A DNA stretch of 64,000 bases, taken from Marthasterias glacialis (Eukaryota > Echinodermata > Asteroidea > Forcipulatida > Asteriidae). The position numbers and the translations under genes were made by a program. The stretch spans positions 19,113,938 through 19,177,937 of the forward strand of contig OU452226.1 of assembly GCA_911728455.2 (NCBI GenBank), given 5' to 3'. Below, piece by piece: positions 37,901 through 52,900 of the stretch (within the stretch, counting starts at the first letter, position 1; each line of letters opens with the position of its first letter). The notes below the pieces were generated by a model. That model did no database searches. It had not been told where the DNA came from and saw nothing but the letters and a program-made list of their open reading frames with translations.

Positions 37901-40900
37901 GGTGCCCGGCAGACTTCACAGTAAAAGCGTGTCATTCGCGAATGTAAACCACTGATCGTATACACATTGGATGTAGTCTATTTGAAGTCTGATACCTTAC
38001 GAATGAACAAAATCGTAATATCGAAGTCTTGGTTTCAGAACCGCAAATCCCTGTGTTGCATGGACTAAAAGTAAGGACTTGTTTCCATAGGTCTCGCTTT
38101 GTCAATCTACAAACTGCGGGATGAGTTATTGACTACAATCATCAATAATATGTAGTTGACCTATGTAGTTGTTGTCTGAAGTGAATTAAAGTTTGGTAAG
38201 TTATGCAAGTAGTAAATATTAAATTGATATGTAATAATGTAGGCAAGGCCCCAGTAGAAACCAGTTTTAACTGGGCATATCCTGGGTAAAAAGTATAATA
38301 AATATCACATTGAATTACCCAAAGAATTATCAAAGTTAACTTGATGCATTAAAATGAGTTAAGCAGTAAAAACTATTGCCTCTACAATATGTAACATAAA
38401 TAAGAAATATGAAAATGGGAAATCAGTGCACCTTCTGGTCAGTTAGGGAGTACATGTTGCCGATGATCTGGGCAGCCATTTTCTTAGTGTCAGTGGAGCG
38501 GTCTTGGAAGGAGCGTTGTACAACTGGCATTATGAGGGCAAGCGAGGGCGCATCAATGAAGTGAACAAACTTGGTGCCTAGCAGAAGCTGAAGACACGCG
38601 GAGGTTTTCTTTGAGGGATTGGAGAGGGCATCCAGGAGCATCGGAACAATCGCTAAAGGGAAAAAATCATCAAATCATTACAATTTCAGTTCCGAGATTC
38701 CAAGAATCTGGGTCTGAGTCACTTATTCAGACTGGACAGAAGATTAAAGTATTTAAGGTACCATTCAGCCATCTTGCCACTCCCATTCCGCCATCCTGCC
38801 ACTCCCATTCAGCCATCTTGCCACTCCCATTCAGCCATCTTCCATTATTCTTTGTTCTTGCGGTCAGGAATGAAAAAGTGGTTGTTGACTCTCAGATTAT
38901 GGGTAATTTTCACGAAGTAAAAGTACTTTGTTAGCTACAACAGGGTGTTATTAACACAGCAGCCTGAATGGACAATATCTCCATACCTTGGATTTCTGGA
39001 TTCCTAATGACTGAACCGATCTGTTTGAGTGCTTGGGAGCCAGCCTTCTGTACTTTACTATGTGAATCAGTCAGCACTTCCATCAGCTTGGGTACAATAC
39101 TGGGTAGGCAGGAGGAAAGCTGCTTGGGTGCACAGTAAGCCATGGCTCCCAGTAACTCCACTGAACCTGTAGATAAAGATAAACACCAACATCTAGTACG
39201 GTTTGCAGTGATTAGTCCTATTCTTGCTCAACCGAAATGGCTTACCAACCGAAATACCATGTGATGTACATTGGTCATGACTGGTTCCCTGTAAATTTTT
39301 GCTTAGAAAATACATTTCTTAAGCAATATTCCCTGGGGTGGATTTCACAAAGCGCTAGGACTAGTCTTGTCTAACCAACCTGTTTTGGTCCTCCATGAGT
39401 CTTCTTCCAGGGCAGCGAGTAACGATGGAAGAACAAGCTTGACACCATGACCACTCAATTTACTCATGACTGCCTTAGCAGTATCATCTGCTGCCTGTAA
39501 AGAAGTAAGGTTACAAAATTGCCATCATATTGACACACTTCTTCAAAAGGATTAAATGTGAACTTTTATCCCATTATCACACCCTGTGTCTGCTAACCAA
39601 CTACAAAATGTAAAGTACCACCACAGACCCCCTTGCACTGATGACAGGTGCAGCTATGGGAGTCAAACTACATTGCAAAGATATCAGCATAAATGCACAT
39701 TAACTGCCAACATTTAGTAACATCCAATAAAAAGTTGCGGTACACCTTTACATAATCATGCAATCTCAATAATCGTACCCCTCTCTATACCTCTGACCCA
39801 ACCCAAACCCCTTCCTACCTCCTACCAAGCCCCACCCCTTCTTCCCACCTCCTACCCAGCCCCACCCCTTCTTCCCACCTCCAACCCAACCCCACCCCTT
39901 CTTCCCACTTCCTACCCAGCCCCGACCCCCTTCCCACCTCCTACCTAACCCAACCTCTTTCTTACCTCCTACCCAACCCCAATCCCTTCCCACCCCCTAC
40001 ACACCCCTTCCCACTCCTTTCTTACCTCCTACCAACACCCCCTTGCACCTCCTAGCCAACCCGACCTCCTTTGCACCTCCCACCCAACCCCAACCCCCTC
40101 CCACCTCGTACCCAGCCCCAACCTCTTTCTTACCTCCTACCCAAACCCTACCCCCTTCCCACCTCCTACCCAGCCCCAACCACCTTCCCACCCCCTACTG
40201 ACACCCCCTTGCACCCCCTCCCCAACCTGACACCCTTCGCACCTCTTACCCAACCCCAACCCCCTTCTCACCTCCTACCCGACTGACAACCTCAAGGTTC
40301 AGCTCCCTGTATAAGAATGGGATACCCAACTGCCATGTATGGCTTGACTTATTCACAATACACTCACTGCATAACTATTGGAAACCTACCTCCCGGACAT
40401 ACTGGTTGCCGTCCCCAAAGCACAGTAGTAAATGAGGAAGGACATGAACCACATAGGGTTCAAACAGCCTTCCCAGCATGTTACAAAGCATCTCAAAGGC
40501 AAACAAGGCTCCTATCAATAAAAAACAATGCTTTGTTAGGGCCAATGCTGTGCAGGAATTCAGGCATTTTACAATAAAGAGCGCCACCAATATTTTACTT
40601 TAGACTGTGAGGGAAAGATCTGCATTCATTGCAACAGTGCAAAGTTTCAGATTAGTTGAACAATAAATGTCCGTTTAATTTACAAGTTTGAGTTCACCTT
40701 TGAAAAACGAATCTTGATTTTTTGTAACTTTTTTAATCTCTATGGACATGTAAGTAATGATACGTCTATGGATGAGGCTTAGATCTATAAGCTTTCCTCA
40801 GCTCCATCTGAAAACTTTGATTTCTCATTAACTGTTGAAGCCAAATTGTATTAACCCTTTACCTACCATAGGCGACTTTAATTGACCAAAGAACATACAC

Positions 40901-43900
40901 ACACAAAAAACTCAATTAAGCCTGAGCACAGAGACCTTTTTATTATAAAGCTGCAGTTTTGTCGCTGATCACCCACCTTAGCAAATTACAAAGATTAGAA
41001 AGAGAAAGATGGATCTTTCCATTGCTCTTAGGCAATCCTCTTATAAAGGAGTGGAATGATCCTAAATGCATTAGGAAAAAAAGATCAAAACTTTGATGTT
41101 TATCAACCAATCTCAATGTTTTTTGTTATATACAAAGGGAATTCAATTCGCAAGACATTTTAGCTACTTATTTTGCTCTGAAAAGAAATCTTCAGGGTGA
41201 GAAGAGAGTTTGAAAAATTGGCCTCTAAACACATACCAGCTGTCACCAGCAGTTATTTATCCAAGTTTGTAATGAGAGTGTTGGGTTTAGGATTCTTTGT
41301 CTTCAAGCAACCTACCTTCCCTGCGTCTGAAGTTTTTCTTATCTTGTATAGCATCCTGCAGTGATGACATGATATCAAGCTGTTTGAGGGACAGTATACC
41401 CAACCCCTTGACCAACCCGGCCAGACCATAGGCTGCCCCCTTTCTCTCTCCGTAGTTCTCCGATTCCAGTAACAAGGCCAAGAGATTCTTGACAATGGCT
41501 GGTGCATCTGATTTGATAGCTGGGACGAGAGGGGGAAGGCAGTTGGCGACTGCTTCTTGAACCTGGAAAGAATAAACAAAGTAATGCTTTGGCGAATTGT
41601 AGAAATAAAATAAAAATTATCTGAAAATATGGTTTACTGGTATTTTTACTAAAACCTTGAATTTTCTTTTTCAACAGATATGCCGATATCTTCAGGCAAA
41701 TTGAAAAAGTAAATAAAATATGTAAAAAAACATTAATCTTGTTATGTCTGTCTTTTTCTTGACTTGGTACATTCTGTCAATCAGTCTGTTCTTGTTATGT
41801 GTTTGTCCAGCCATGAGGCATATTTACTATGAGCACAAACGCCAACAAAATGTCTTCATACTTTTCTTTCACTAGTAAATCTTAATGTTGATTTGTTTCT
41901 ATCTAATTGTCCAACCTCGCGTTGTTTACCATTTCATCATTCAGTGTGGAAATTAATGTAAGTTCGAATTGAACTGCACGTACAATGTTCTTTCAAAATT
42001 TATAACCTATTTCCAGGTACCGGTTGCTAATCACAGGATTCAAACCGTACTCTCATCACCGGGCACGCTCGATAGTCTAGTGGTTAAAACATCTGTTTTA
42101 AAATGTGGGAGTCACAGGTTCGAATCCCGACCGAGTGGCATGTGAATTTATTTCCGCAGGATTTGGAAAACACTGACCATACATAGCCCTATGCAGGACT
42201 CTATACTCTACACAGATACAGAGTTCTAGATATGAGGGTCCCATTGGGTTGTTGACGTCAAATATTCCTCATAAATCCGCCATTTTCGTGAAATAATTCA
42301 GCTCCCAACGCTAAAAAGTTTCCGTTTTGTTCGTTCTCACAAACATGCCTGTCGTGCATACTGTCGTGTTGGCGCAGGACGGTTGCGTGCATTTCGGCCC
42401 CTTGTATAGTGTGCTGTACAGTCAGTGTACGGTGGCACGCAAACACGCGCGTAAGGGAGGACCTCATACGCTAACACCCGGTAATACCGTGTTGTACCGC
42501 GCGGTACAACAAGGTACAACAAGATATTGCCATCTGTGGGTTTTATGAATGGAATTCCCGTGATTCATGAATAATCAGAATACAAGAGGTCAAACAGGAG
42601 GAAGCAAGGCTCATTAAAAATGGCTGAGCCCTCACAATAGACGTCTTTTTGAAAGGACATGAAGGTTACACAATGCTTAACCAGTCCACCTTGAAGTGCT
42701 ATTGTTAAGGGATTAAGGGATTATTGGACTTCTAAAAGAGGGCAGCAAAAGAGGAGTTATCACCCTTTTGTTAGATTACCCCAGATTAGCGGGGATTAAG
42801 GTCATACAGATTGGTCCCTTGTGCCTCTACTTGGACTCCTGAGCTGTGTTCTGTCATGAATACGCCTGTGATGAAATGTAGCTATGTGTATTGACCTGTA
42901 GATAATGAACTCATTACACCCAGGTGATACCTTCAGCTCAATACCTTGTTGTACCTCGCGGTACAACGGGGTATTACCGCGTGTTAGATTATGAGGTCCT
43001 CCCTAATAGGTTTACGTGATGAACCGTGTGTAAAGTTTGCAGAAATGTTTAACGTTGGGAGCTGAATTTATGAGGGTTATCTGACGACCAAAACCCACCA
43101 CCAACAAATGTATGCGGCCATGGAATGTTAATCCGGTGAGATTAGTAACTTCTTTACCGGTAAGATTTGAATTATGAAGCTCTGAAAAGTTTCCGCCCCA
43201 GAAATGGACCCTCATGATCAGGACATCACTGTAGTATTTATACGAAAGTGAAAGGCCTGCAGGGCTATGAGTAAACAGTGCTTATCAAATGTCGGTGTTA
43301 GGGTAAAACCAAAATAATATTCTTTATCTCCAATGCAATTATTACATCCATTATATTTCAGTGACAATTTCACAGCTTTTAGTTTCAAATGTCCTGTGCT
43401 ATATAAACACCTTAGTCTTTTCCATTTCAGCGTTGATGAAATGAAATTAAACTAAGCTTCAACAAGGGGAAAGGTGGGGGAAAAAACACCTGGAAAAATT
43501 GTTCTAACCTGTTGCGATGGTGTGGAGAGCGCCTCGATCAGTTTAGCCACGATGGGTTTGACTTTAGGGTCGGACTTGTCCAGATGTCTCGCTAGGGAGC
43601 CCATGAGGATGACCACGCTGTGTCTTACAGCGTCGTAGGAAGATGTGTTTGGTGCCTCGTCCAGGAACTTTTCAAATACGGGGAGAAGTACGGCAACACT
43701 CTCCTAAAACATCATAAAGGGAGATACTATTAATAATAATTACTCATTTATAATGCAGGCCTAGAATTTTAATTTTTAAGAAGGAAAAGGTCATTTGTAC
43801 TTTTTTCAAATGTTAAACTATACACGCTGGGAACAAATGCAAGACTTGCTCAGCCTACAGCATGCTTTTTGAAATCAAATAATCTTTGAAAACTTTAAAA

Positions 43901-46900
43901 CAGATTTGTCAAAAATCATAAAAATTAAGAATTTTTTTTGTAAAATTTGAGAAAATCGTAAGAAGTTTGGAGCTCTGGCTATGTCCTTTTCCGTTTGACA
44001 CTAACCTTGCCTTGGTTGTCAATGACTGCTGTTGCCGCCTGCAGCATGACTCTCCGTACCTCCTCATTCCGATCGTTCAACCCATCAGGAACGAAGAATC
44101 GGAACACCTCTGACACTTGACTCTTCTTGAGGTACGGTGAGATCTTCCCAAGGGCATTGGCAATGCCACAGCGCGCCGAGAACTCATCCGGCGGGGATTC
44201 TGATATGACACGCCCTAGGCTATCCAGAACAGGTGGGGGTATCTACATGCAACACAACAGGGGGTAAGAGTGACTTGTTAAGAATTTGACGAAGCTGTCG
44301 TATTTGAATAGTTAGGCCTTTCCAGTGAGTTGACTGTGACATTGACAAACCATTTGAAATCATTTAACTGCACAGGTTTTGTATGGTGGTTTAACTGTGT
44401 ACAGAACTCAACTGTGTACTTGTGCAGAGGCATTCATCACATGCTATCAGATTGCAGCCTGGCATAGTTTACCTGTCATTCAGAGCCACAGTAGATGACA
44501 TTGAATGGTCAGACAGTAGGGGTGTTGACTGTATATTGTGTAGATGCATTTATCACATTTTTCAGATTACAGGCAGGCATAGTTCATATATCATTGAAAA
44601 CCACAGTGAATGATGTTGAATGGTTACTCAGCAGGAGGGTTGACTGTGTACTGCGTAGATATTCAACATATTCAAAACCCTGTTTTGTCTTTGTTTGGGT
44701 GAAGTGAAGCATTAGATGGCGTGGGTGTTGTCTGTGCACGCTCAGCAGTGGAATGTCCAGGTGACCTTTGCTCTGGTATTTTACGATTTTTAAAAATGGC
44801 ATCTTTACACGGCTTCTGTTTCCAGGCAGGGGAAACATTTGCGGGTATACACGTCATCCGCGGCTACTGGTTAAACAGTAATAAATGGTGAAGAAAAAAA
44901 TGAATAAATGTTTGACACTCACTAGGAGCTTGTCCTGATGAAGAGAAAAGAGTTTCGACAGGGTTCCTTCAACTTCCTTGCTGTATTCCTCCAGTAATGC
45001 GGCTAAAGCGAGGGCAGCAGACTCCCTGACTACCTCTTGGCTGTGGATGACATCATCGATGGTCAGAGCGCAGAGATCAGGGTCCATGACAAGTGCCGCT
45101 TCATCCCACAACCTGCAGATAATCAAAACATATTCAAGCCATCAAATTATGGACATCTTTACATGGGATCCTGTACGCTGGCATGACAATGGTAAAGCAC
45201 TGATTAAGGAGCCAGCCTATTTTACCAAGCGGCTTCAATTTCACTTGTATATGAACTACTATGCACAATTTCTCAACTTGCTAAGATGATTAAGCAAATC
45301 AGTCTAATAGCTAAGCAAAATTCAAGATTCAAAACACCAACAAGACAGACTGCCAAAGTCTACTAATTTCAGCAATTGGAAAGCATACAGTTTACAAAAA
45401 AGAGAGTTTATGTAACGCAACTTACGATGGAATACTGAAGAGTTAAGTATTAAATTGAGCTATAAAGAGCAACAGATCTCAAAGGGTCAGGGCTGGGCTA
45501 TATTATTTGAGAGAATGTCTGTTTCGAAATAAACTTTGAAATGACCCACATAAAGCTGATCTTTTAAACAATCATAAATGAAGTTCAAACAAAGGTTTTA
45601 TTATAACACAGCCTAAAAAAAACCTTTGCAAGGTGGAGATACAATCTAGTAAGGTTTGCGGTAACACCATGTACAAGAAAGAATCTATGAGTTGTGGAGG
45701 TTCTGAAAGGGAGCTGTTTCACAACAAGTTCTTTTCGGAACCACCATAACTCATTAGAGACAGTTTACTGCAACCCTCACTAGAAAGAAGAACTTTGCAC
45801 AATTGCTAAATTCATTAGATTAGGGATGAGAACAGGGTGAACTAACTCTTCAGCCATCGTCTTGACACTCTCCTCTGGGTCATGCTTTGCAATGAGGACC
45901 CGATGGCTCAGGTTGAGTGCAGTCTCTCTCTCTGTATCCGTGGTGGGAAGAACTTCATTCAACTCTTTCAACCCCTGCAACAAACATATCGGGACTTCCT
46001 TTTTTTAGTTTCTGTGTTTTGTTTGAAAAAATTTGGGCCAAGATGCTGAATCAGACTGCCACTTTTTCACTTATAACTTTTTGGTCATTTAGTGTGAAAA
46101 CCTGGCAGTCAGATACGTCAAAAACACACATTTCTCAGGTAACGGCGGTAACCACAAACACTTTTTGCTAAAGCAACATTCTGAAAAAGGTCAAAACTCA
46201 GGGGGGGGGGAGGGTATAAAACAGGTACAGCTAAAATAGAGTCACAATGATAAAAAACAATTCTGAGGCTCAATGGCTAAACCTAGCCTACACCAAAAAA
46301 ATCAGCCCAATTTTCAGACTGTGTATAGACTAATTCGAGCAGCTCGTTCATGGTGGTTTACACCACCGCAGCTGTGGCCGCTGCAAGCAAAAATAGCACA
46401 TCAGCCACACATATGAACCAATCAGCATGGAGGATTTACAGTGCGTGTGGGTCGACACGTGCGTGTGACTGCCATAGCTGTGGTAGTGTAAGCGCCCACG
46501 AACACACTGCTCAGATTAGTCTGTTGGCAGGGCCGATTAAATCGGCACTTTTTACAGCGCATTGGTATTGGTTACAAAACATCATGTGACCTTAAGATGA
46601 CCTTTGTGAAAGTTCAAGTTGTGACCAAAAAAAACTTTGTTGAGCCACCTTTGAAATTGTGTGTGCACTGACTGTAGTCTATGTTTCTGTAATTTTTAAT
46701 AGCAATTATTATCATTTTTTTTAAAGCAGTAAAATGTGTGGTATTACACCGATTTAACAAGGGCCACTGCTAAAGTAAAAGGCAATTCTATGTCAAAATG
46801 TTGGTGAAGCCATCAACGAAACAATCCTTTCAATAAGACATGACAAGACTGAGGCCAGCCAAGTGTGACGCTTACCATGAGAGCGGCTTCGCGTGCAGCC

Positions 46901-49900
46901 ATGCTTGACGACTGCAATGCTGACAACAACACATCAATCTCATCTTGTTCAGCCATGGTACATCCCGGTAACCCGCTGGCAGTATGGCACAGATGTACTA
47001 GTACACTGGTTGCCGTCTGCTGAAGGCTAGGTCCGCTGATGCCGATGAGATGAGTCAAAAGTTCAAGCATCTCTCGCCGTGGCAACAACTCTGGTCCATT
47101 CTATCATCCATACAATCAAAAATTTGTTTATCAAAGACCACCTGAATTCATGTTTTATGATAATAACAGTTGCAATAATGATAATTTGGCAGCTGAATTG
47201 AGACGGACGAGGCTGAGCCGCACACGTAAAGATGCCTTTGGCAGCCAGCCACATCAACCCATATATGACCACGGAACTCAGCCTGAGATTGAAAGTGTTT
47301 GATTTTTCCAGAGGGTGGAAAACTGGCGGGCGTAGAGAAAAACCCGTGTGGCATAGGAGAGAACCAGCACACAACTCTACTCACATGCGACCCTTGACGG
47401 AAATCGAACCATGGACGTAGAGGTGAGAGGCAAGCGCTTAACGCACTAGCCACCCATGCTACCCATCAAGTTATTCTGTTTTACGTTGAAAAATATACTA
47501 AAAAGGTTACACATGAAATCCAGACAACAAAATAGATTGATAAAACATCCCTTCCATACCTCTGCAGGACTAAAAGATACATTAAGTGTTTATGAACAGG
47601 ACAAACAAAGAAGAACGGCAAAAAGCAGGCACCAGTTGCAATAATGTGCATTATATAGCATTTTGGTTGGTAACCCATTTCTGCTAAGCAAGATATTTCT
47701 GTGGTAAGTATATTGATACGCACACCAGCTTTAAGAAACTCTGCCCAGATTTGATTCCCAACCTTGCCCTTGTGGAAGATACTTCAGTGCTACTGTCTTG
47801 TCACTGTAGGATGGGTTAAGCCAGAGGAATTGATGACTTGAGGCAACAGTGTACGCAAAACACCAAACGAGCAAGAAGAGTAAGAGGGATACCCCATTGT
47901 TTGCGATTAGGCTACCATCATGCACTTGAATCTGTGTTATAGTATGAAACTATACCGACTCTCAAACTTACCACATCAACTTCATCTAGAAGATCATCAC
48001 TGCATCTTAACTGAGCATGTGCAGAAAGGATACTGAGCGCCTTTTCCACCACCTCCTCATTCTTCTTGATGACTATACCGCCGTCTTTGAGCACGCGATT
48101 CAACAGCGGGAAGAAGTATGCAAATGTCGGTGCTGGAAAACACCTTGAGAGGAGACTAAGCTTGTCCTCATCATTGGAAAGGTCGTCCTCATCTCCAGGG
48201 ACCTCTCCTGTGGGAGTTTGACCTGTGTAGATGACCTCAACGGCTCTGGCTGCCATGCTGATGAGGTCTTCATCACACCAGCTGGGTTCAGTCAGGCAGG
48301 CTGTATTGGACAGCCGAAGTGTACAATAGGCAACAGTATCCCCTAATCAATAAAAACAAACATGAGACTGAGAGATTTGAACATTACCCCGTAGTGGACA
48401 AAATTGCAGTATCACTCATAAACTGGGCTTAATTTCAGAGCTGCTTAAGCACAAAAAGTAGCCAGCCACAACAAGGGGCACAGCAATATTCCTCTGGTAA
48501 AGGGGCGTGTCTATGAAGAAAATATAAATTTGTACTGGAACTTTGCAACGGGCGCCACAGCAAAAGCACAGGGCACCACGGCAATTGCTGTGGGTGCCGT
48601 CGTGCCATGGGTTAATTCGAGGCCTGCAAACCTATTGACCCAATTTACCCGACGTCATCATCACAATAATCTTGGTTGTGCCATTTCGGAAGTCAATGTC
48701 ACTGTATGTTATACAGTGAGGTGCCAACCCTGGCGTCTGCGGGAAGGTGAAAAAATGTTCCATATGTTCCCAAATATGGTCATAATTTTTTTTTCAATGG
48801 GCCAATAAGGCCAAGACACCACTGCAGAGTAAGGAGTGTTGAAAGACAGCAGCCACCTGTCTCGGTGCATAATTGATTGACACCTGTTTTAAGGATCCTT
48901 GGCACAGGGCCGTATGCAACTTGTGAAAACAGCTTGTGCGGCACGTGGATCGTAAATAACACAAGTCTTAGTCTTGGCTGGCACTCCAATTCAACCCCCC
49001 CCACAGTGACTTATAATAGCTTTGGGCTTGCAGGGTGGTTTATTGACCTTAAAGACAGGGTGATGAAAAAATGTTCCTCATGGGTCCAGCAAAGTAAAAA
49101 AAATTTGTGGCGGCTCTGAGGGTGGCAATGCAGCATTTACACACTAGCCTACTAACTCCCAAAATGGTGAGCATGACATAGTTGCTGAGTGCGACGAGTG
49201 TGCAAGGGGTCAACACCAGGGCCCAATTTCATAGAGCTGCTTAAGCAGCAAATATTGCTTAGTAATTTTCTGCTGAGCAAAACATTGCAGGATACCAGCC
49301 ACAAACTGTACATGTGGGATTGGTATTTTGGCTATTATTCTTATTCTGGTAAGCACAATTCTATTGCGCTTAGCTCCTTTTTGTGCTTAAGCAGCTCTAT
49401 GAAATTGGGCCCAGCAAAATAGCAAACACGAGAGTGTGCAAACACTGCACATAAATTGTTTGCATGTATTACGCATTGACTCACCTACCTTATCGTTCTA
49501 TAGCGATGATCATTATTTGCACTTACCAATATTCATCTCCTCCCGCTTGAACACACATCTCCTGAGAGCCAGGAAGACCTCAGTGACATGTTTGGCTGCC
49601 AGAGGGGATGACACAAGGGACAACAGACAAGGCACAAGGGTGGGGACGATGTGTGACATGGAGGAGGGATTGCTCCTGGCGCACGCGTGGAGGAGACTAG
49701 CAGTGGTGGATAAGTCTTGATCCAGCTGCAAGACAAAGTAAACGATCCATCGGCTAAATCAAAGACACCATGCACAGTTCTCTTACAGGTTAAACGATGA
49801 TGAATGATTGAAACACACAGCTACGTTTGGCGGCGTGTAGGATTTTCTTTTGACCTCTATCGCAGGGCGCCCTACTCAATTGACATCTTATAAATCTTAT

Positions 49901-52900
49901 AAATCTGCTGAGCAAAATAACAAGAACATTAACAGATTTTCCAAGACAGGAAAAGTGTTGTTTTTTTATCTTTCGCACCTACAACTTTGGAGGATGCTAG
50001 GTGGCAGAAGAATTACCAGCATCCGATCTTTAATCAATTTGAGCCGAATATTTCCTTACGACAGTCTCATCTGAACCTGTTCATACGTATTTGAACCGGG
50101 TCAAACCAGTTTTAACTGTAACCTTACTGTTTTAAGGAACTTCTTCATGGTAGCCTTTTAGCACCATGCCCTGACCTGTTCAAACCAGTTCATGCCAGTT
50201 TCAACTGCATCATTACTGTTTTAAGGAACTTCTTCATGGTAGCCTTTTAGCACCATGCCCTGACCTGTTCAAACCAGTTCATGCCAGTTTCAACTGCATC
50301 ATTACTGTTTTAAGGCACTTCTTCATGGTAGACTCTTAATAATAATAATAATAATAATAATAACAGCCATTTACATTGCACTTTTCCAAAGTATGATCAA
50401 AGCGCATGGCTCTTAGCAGTATGTTCAGTCCTGTTTGAACCAGTTCATACCAGTTACAACTGAATTTTAACTGTTTTAAGGCACTTCTTGATGGTTGCCT
50501 TTTATCCGATGTTCAGACCAGTTCATACCAGTTTCAACTGAATCATAACTGTTTTAAGGCACTTCTTCATGGTAGACTCTTAGCACCATGTTCAGACCTG
50601 TTCAAACCAGTTCATACCAGTTTCAACTGCATCATTACCTTCATGAGTCGTTCCCGGATGGCAGACTCCTTTGTTAATTCAGCATCTTTAACTTCCTGCT
50701 GCTTCTTGGTCAGCTTGACTTCAACCTTTGTTCCCTTTGTTCTCTTCTTTTCTTCCATTTCCTTCAAAATGAAAACAAAGAAAAGATACAATATGAAGTC
50801 CCTTTAGCCCTTGTTCTAGAACGCTTAACTGAATATTTCAACAGCTCAACTATAACATAACCACAAATTCATGGCATGCAACTGCATCCATAAAGAGGAA
50901 AGTGACAGACACGGCAAGACTTTGTGCTAATTTTTCAGTTTTCAATGGCACAGCTGCGGAAATCATCTTAATATAAGCTGAAAAATTGCATGCCGAGAAC
51001 TGATACTTTGTTTTTTTTACCGCAAACATTACTAGATTGTAAAGACAGTTCCCAGTTGATGTCACATGGTGTAAAGTTGGCAACCTTTACGGGCAAATCA
51101 AGCATTCTTTTTAATGCACAACCAAGTGTTACGCGTAAAGACTGAGTGCAGCACGCAGGAGTTTTATCATACTCCTTGCATGATTGGTTCATGAACCACT
51201 TAGATGCATCGGGGTCATTCCATGAAGGTGGGACCTATTTTGTGACATTTTTCAATATTATCATTTTTGTTTGAAAAAATGTTGATTCTAATTTATGTTT
51301 ATCAATCATCACCTTTTATTTGGGTTTTGAAAGTGTTTCAGAGAGTTTCAAATCCTTTCCACACCATCTTACCTGATATTTTTGCTAATATTCTTAAAAA
51401 ATCAAGGTAACGATGTAACAGGGACACCATGCTTGTAACACATATTTTTCAATATTATGGAAGTAATAAACAAATCCACAAGAAAACAACTGCCTCCATG
51501 GGTATTAAAGTACACATGAGAAAATTAAGGATATATGTCACAATGTAACAGGGACACCAAATGTCACACCTATGGTGTCCCTGTTACATCAGTGCAGGCA
51601 CTGTATCGGGTTTATTTTACACCACAGTAATCAAGTAAATCCTTTGAATGATTCACGTTTGGTGTTATTTATGCTATGTAAAGCAAGATTGACGAAGTAG
51701 ACTACTGAAGTGGTGAAAAAGCATCATAGGTGGCAACGGTGTAACGGTGTCCCTATGGTTCCAACTTCATGGAATGACCCACAGAAAACTTAGAATGCTT
51801 GACGCAGCTCAAAGGCTAAATCCCAAAGATGGTGTCTGTCAGGAATGAACTATTCTCCACCAAGCAAAGTTTCCAATCCCACTCATGGTGTGATCCTACC
51901 TTCTGCAGTTCCATTTCCATCAGCTGTTCCTTGTAGGAGTAGGCTTTGTTCTCTCTCTTCATGTTGGCCGAACTGCTCTTTTCACTCGCCATTCTGTATT
52001 CAAGACAGTGTACAGCTTTGTCCATTATCAGAAAATCAGGATTAATAAATCTACAACCAAAAAGCGGCTCATTCAACGGAGCAATCAATAACTTCCTGCC
52101 TATATGTTAACTGTACAGCAACGGCGCCCTTTTGGGGTAACATGTATCAGGCCTCGATCTTAAGAAAAACGAAGCCAATGGCCTCGGTGGCCTCGGTTGA
52201 GATCGAGGCCTGATGTATAAAAACCTACATCTATGTCTCTCTCTACTCTCCAAAGCTGCACGTCACACATTAGGGTATGTCTTACAAGAGGATGGGCCAC
52301 GCTAGAAGTCTCTACCATGAAAAAACGGTGACAGAATTATAGAATGCATGGTTAATATTTGGTTACAAAGGCAGTTTCCGAGCCTCTTTTCACCCGCCCG
52401 CCTCGAGCCATAATCAGAACAACAGCAGTCGGTGCCTGAAAGTTGTCTCCAGAAATTCTGAAGAATAGTGACGTCGCAGGAAGTACTCCTCCGTCAAATG
52501 GCTGTTTGTTGTTACTCACTGAAGCATTGCATCTGGGGATTCAGTACTTCCAGTGACGTCATGATTTGTTTGCTGCCCTCATTTCTGGGATTTTGATAAA
52601 TTTAGGTGGCGGGCTAGTTAAAGGGGTAAAAACTCCCTGCAAATATCACTTCTTTTGTCAATTTAATGTCATTTGTATTGGGACTTTGGTGTAATACGAA
52701 TAAATTTTTTGTTTGGAAATCCGACAGTGCTCAAAGGAAGAACACTGCATACATACAAAAACTTTTCACATTTTGTAGTGACAGATTTTTTGTCAGACTT
52801 TTTCGGAGCGAGTTGGGTTGTGATTATTCAACGCAGTAAAGGGGCAGAGCTTTCATTGGTTTTGTCTATTAGTGACCCCGAGATTGTGACCCCAGAAATG

